From Actinomycetes bacterium (GTDB taxonomy: Bacteria; Actinomycetota; Acidimicrobiia; Acidimicrobiales; RAAP-2): a DNA stretch of 7,343 nt. Position numbers and translations under genes: made by a program. Where the stretch lies: assembly GCA_021807965.1 (NCBI GenBank), contig JAKBCI010000083.1, forward strand, positions 1 through 7,343, in the 5' to 3' direction. This document shows positions 5,822 to 7,343 of the stretch, in pieces. Within the stretch, counting starts at the first letter, position 1, and every line of letters starts with the position of its first letter. Under the pieces are notes generated by a model. That model was not told where the DNA came from. It worked only from the letters and a program-made list of their open reading frames with translations, and made no database searches.

Positions 5822-6916
5822 CGCACGCGCGGGCCCGGCGTCTCGGTGCAACAGGTGTCAAAGCACTTCGGCGACAAGCGAGCCCTCGACGGCGTCAACT
5901 TCGAGGTAGCCCCGGGCACGTTTCTCGTTCTGCTCGGACCATCTGGTTCAGCACGACGACGCTGCTGCGGTGCCTGGCCGGCATCGATCGGCCGACGAGC
6001 GGGGCGATCACGATCGGTGATCGCGAGGTCGCGGGACCTCGAACGTTCGTGCCGCCCGAGAAACGCGGGCTCGCGATGGTGTTTCAGGACTACGCGCTGT
6101 GGCCTCACCTGAGCGTGGCGAAGAACGTGGCGTTCCCCCTGGCACGAACGAACCGTACGGGCGCCCAACGCGCCGCGCGCGTCACCGACCTGCTCGAACG
6201 CGTCGTGATTACACATCTCGCCGACCGTTTCCCGAACGAACTCTCGGGTGGCGAACAGCAGCGCGTGGCGCTGGCTCGGGCTCTCGCGGCCGAAGTTGGG
6301 CTCATTCTGTTCGACGAGCCGCTCTCGAATCTCGACGCTGATCGGCGCGAGCAGCTGCGCGTTGAGATCGCGACGCTCACGAGAGACGTCGGTGCCACGG
6401 CGGTGTACGTCACGCACGATCAAGCCGAGACCTTCGCGCTCGCGGACCTGGTCGGCGTGCTGCGCAACGCCACCCTGGCTCAGTTCGACACGCCCGAGAC
6501 CATCTATCGACGTCCGGCCGACGCGTTCGTCGCGAGGTTCACTGGCCTAGCGGGGGAGTTTTCCGTGGGCGCTCCACGCTACGGGTCACCATCGTTACCG
6601 GGTCGCGCTGCCCTCTGCTCCCGATCAGTGCATCGAGGCGACGGCGCTGGAGGCGTTACGTCCGGGCGACGACCTCAGCCTCTTGGTCCGCGCGGCCGGG
6701 GTCAGCGTGGCGCCCGCCAGTGAGTCGCGTGGTTTCCCCGGGGTCGTGAGCGACGTCGCATTTAACGGACGGGGTTACGATCACGTGATTCGCGTCGGCA
6801 ACGGCGCGACACTCAGTAAGATTTTCTCGTTGCACCGGTTCAATCGAGACCACGCGGTGAGAGAGTGTTTCGATGCGTCGACGTGTTTCGTGATGAACCG
6901 CGGAAGGGTGATCTGA
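5812..6916 (+). pseudogene. Frameshifted ABC importer ATPase with TOBE domain (FbpC/PotA-like)
   Basis: The ancestor would have powered the importer by hydrolysing ATP on the cytoplasmic side. Three frames are needed to read about 368 codons, a normal family length. First comes a possible GTG start at 5812, then a shift near 5835-5845 into VQQVSKHFGDKRALDGVNFE...LLGPSGS. A shift at about 5951 lies inside Walker A and continues TTTLLRCLAGIDRPTSG; restoring one base gives GPSGSGTTT, so the Walker A lysine appears replaced by threonine. The centre is intact: Q-loop MVFQDYALWPHLS, signature ELSGGEQQRVALARAL, Walker B LILFDEPLSNLDA and switch histidine VYVTHDQAE. A third shift near 6570 leads into a TOBE-like tail (ALRPGDDLSLLVRAAGV, GVVSDVAFNGRGYDHVIRV) ending at TGA 6914-6916. 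If the first shift is spurious, the start would be GTG 5846. A programmed frameshift is unlikely. Confidence 0.82.
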
Positions 6917-6918
6917 AA

Positions 6919-7343
6919 GTGCTGGCAGTGACCGTATCGTCCGGAGTCGTCGTCCTAGTTGGGGCCGTCTTTCTCGCGTGCGCCGTTGAGATGGTCGAGG
7001 CGCTCACCATCGTTCTCGCGGTGGGGCATACGAGAGGGTGGCGATCAGCCTTCGAAGGGACCGGTGCCGCCCTCGCCGCCCTCGCCGCCCTCGTCGCCAT
7101 TTTCGGTCCGGCGCTCGCGCACGTACCGCTCAGCTCGCTTCGACTCATCGTGGGTGGCGTGCTCTTGATCTTTGGCATGCAGTGGTTGCGCAAGGCCATC
7201 CTGCGCGCGAGCGGTCTGAAGGCCAAGCACGACGAAGACGAGATCTATCGCGAGACCGTCGAGGAATTGCGGGCCATCAGTTCGAGTCCGCATCGAGATC
7301 GGATCGCCTTCGTGATGGCCTTACAGGGCGACTTTCGAGAGGG
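6919..7343 (+). CDS. Multi-pass membrane protein, uncharacterised COG4280-like family, 3' end missing
   Basis: The frame from GTG 6919 stays open to the right edge (141 complete codons). A GGAAGG at 6902-6907 lies 11 nt upstream, rather far, and GTG 6928 is an alternative start. Residues about 4-33 form a first membrane helix with an acidic patch, CAVEMVEALTIVLAVG. A second (about 47-63) is rich in Ala/Leu, and a third (about 74-90, LRLIVGGVLLIFGMQW) is followed by a basic segment WLRKAILRASGLKAKHDEDE, a charged loop, and FVMALQGDFREG at the edge. I recognise the pattern from a conserved actinobacterial membrane family of unknown function (COG4280, from memory), in which a second acidic motif follows here. 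The paired acidic motifs recall cation transporters, but no function is established. It starts 2 nt after the dead ATPase and appears intact. Confidence 0.75.
   Translation, partial: MLAVTVSSGVVVLVGAVFLACAVEMVEALTIVLAVGHTRGWRSAFEGTGAALAALAALVAIFGPALAHVPLSSLRLIVGGVLLIFGMQWLRKAILRASGLKAKHDEDEIYRETVEELRAISSSPHRDRIAFVMALQGDFRE
7066..7092 (+). repeat. Three tandem copies of a 9-nt unit (GCCGCCCTC)
   Basis: Three perfect in-frame copies encode Ala-Ala-Leu repeats in the second predicted membrane helix of the COG4280-like protein, followed by a near copy (GTCGCC). Copy-number change would add or remove three residues without a frameshift. It may simply reflect codon bias in a hydrophobic helix. Confidence 0.7.

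Noticed and set aside
5662..6423. 253-codon open frame on the - strand opposite the ATPase pseudogene
   Set aside because: It mirrors the codon structure of the ATPase on the other strand and has no family motif.
5812..6723. ATPase expressed by programmed frameshifting
   Set aside because: Three separate frame changes, no slippery heptamer at them, a lost Walker A lysine and a wrecked partner operon all point to decay.

Overview
The window is GC-rich, uses many GTG starts and packs its genes tightly. It looks like a high-GC bacterium, most probably an actinobacterium; a streamlined lineage such as Acidimicrobiia is my guess and cannot be settled from the sequence alone. It has two contrasting halves.

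Positions 2-4970 hold a histidine biosynthesis operon on the + strand, in the order hisG (5' part missing), hisD, hisC-hisB (one fused gene), hisH, hisF, hisI-hisE (one fused gene). Every junction overlaps, by 4 nt at four junctions and 19 nt at hisH/hisF, so the six genes form one translationally coupled unit. Together they cover ATP phosphoribosyltransferase (HisG), the hydrolysis and ring-opening steps (HisE, HisI), imidazole glycerol phosphate synthase (HisH glutaminase plus HisF cyclase), the dehydratase (HisB), the aminotransferase (HisC) and histidinol dehydrogenase (HisD). The isomerase HisA and a histidinol-phosphate phosphatase are not in the window; hisA is missing from its common place between hisH and hisF. 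The enzymes keep nearly all expected catalytic residues, but several are clearly shorter than their families. HisD has lost about 36 residues between two active-site segments, and the HisC part is also reduced.

Positions 5048-6916 hold a ruined ABC importer cassette of the ferric-iron / 2-aminoethylphosphonate type. A substrate-binding protein has a frameshift and an in-frame stop, then runs at about 5644 straight into what looks like the last stretch of a permease, as if about 2 kb had been deleted. The ATPase that follows is recognisable from end to end but needs three frame changes to be read, one inside the Walker A loop, where the catalytic lysine also appears to be lost. Because the neighbouring his genes are clean, real gene decay is more likely than sequencing error.

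From 6919 to the right edge is the start of a multi-pass membrane protein of an uncharacterised conserved family (COG4280-like, from memory), with acidic residues in its first helix. The 77 nt between hisIE and the pseudogene cassette show no convincing terminator or promoter. I see no RNA genes, CRISPR arrays or insertion sequences. The strongest candidates for something unusual are the HisC-HisB fusion and the compaction of the pathway enzymes.
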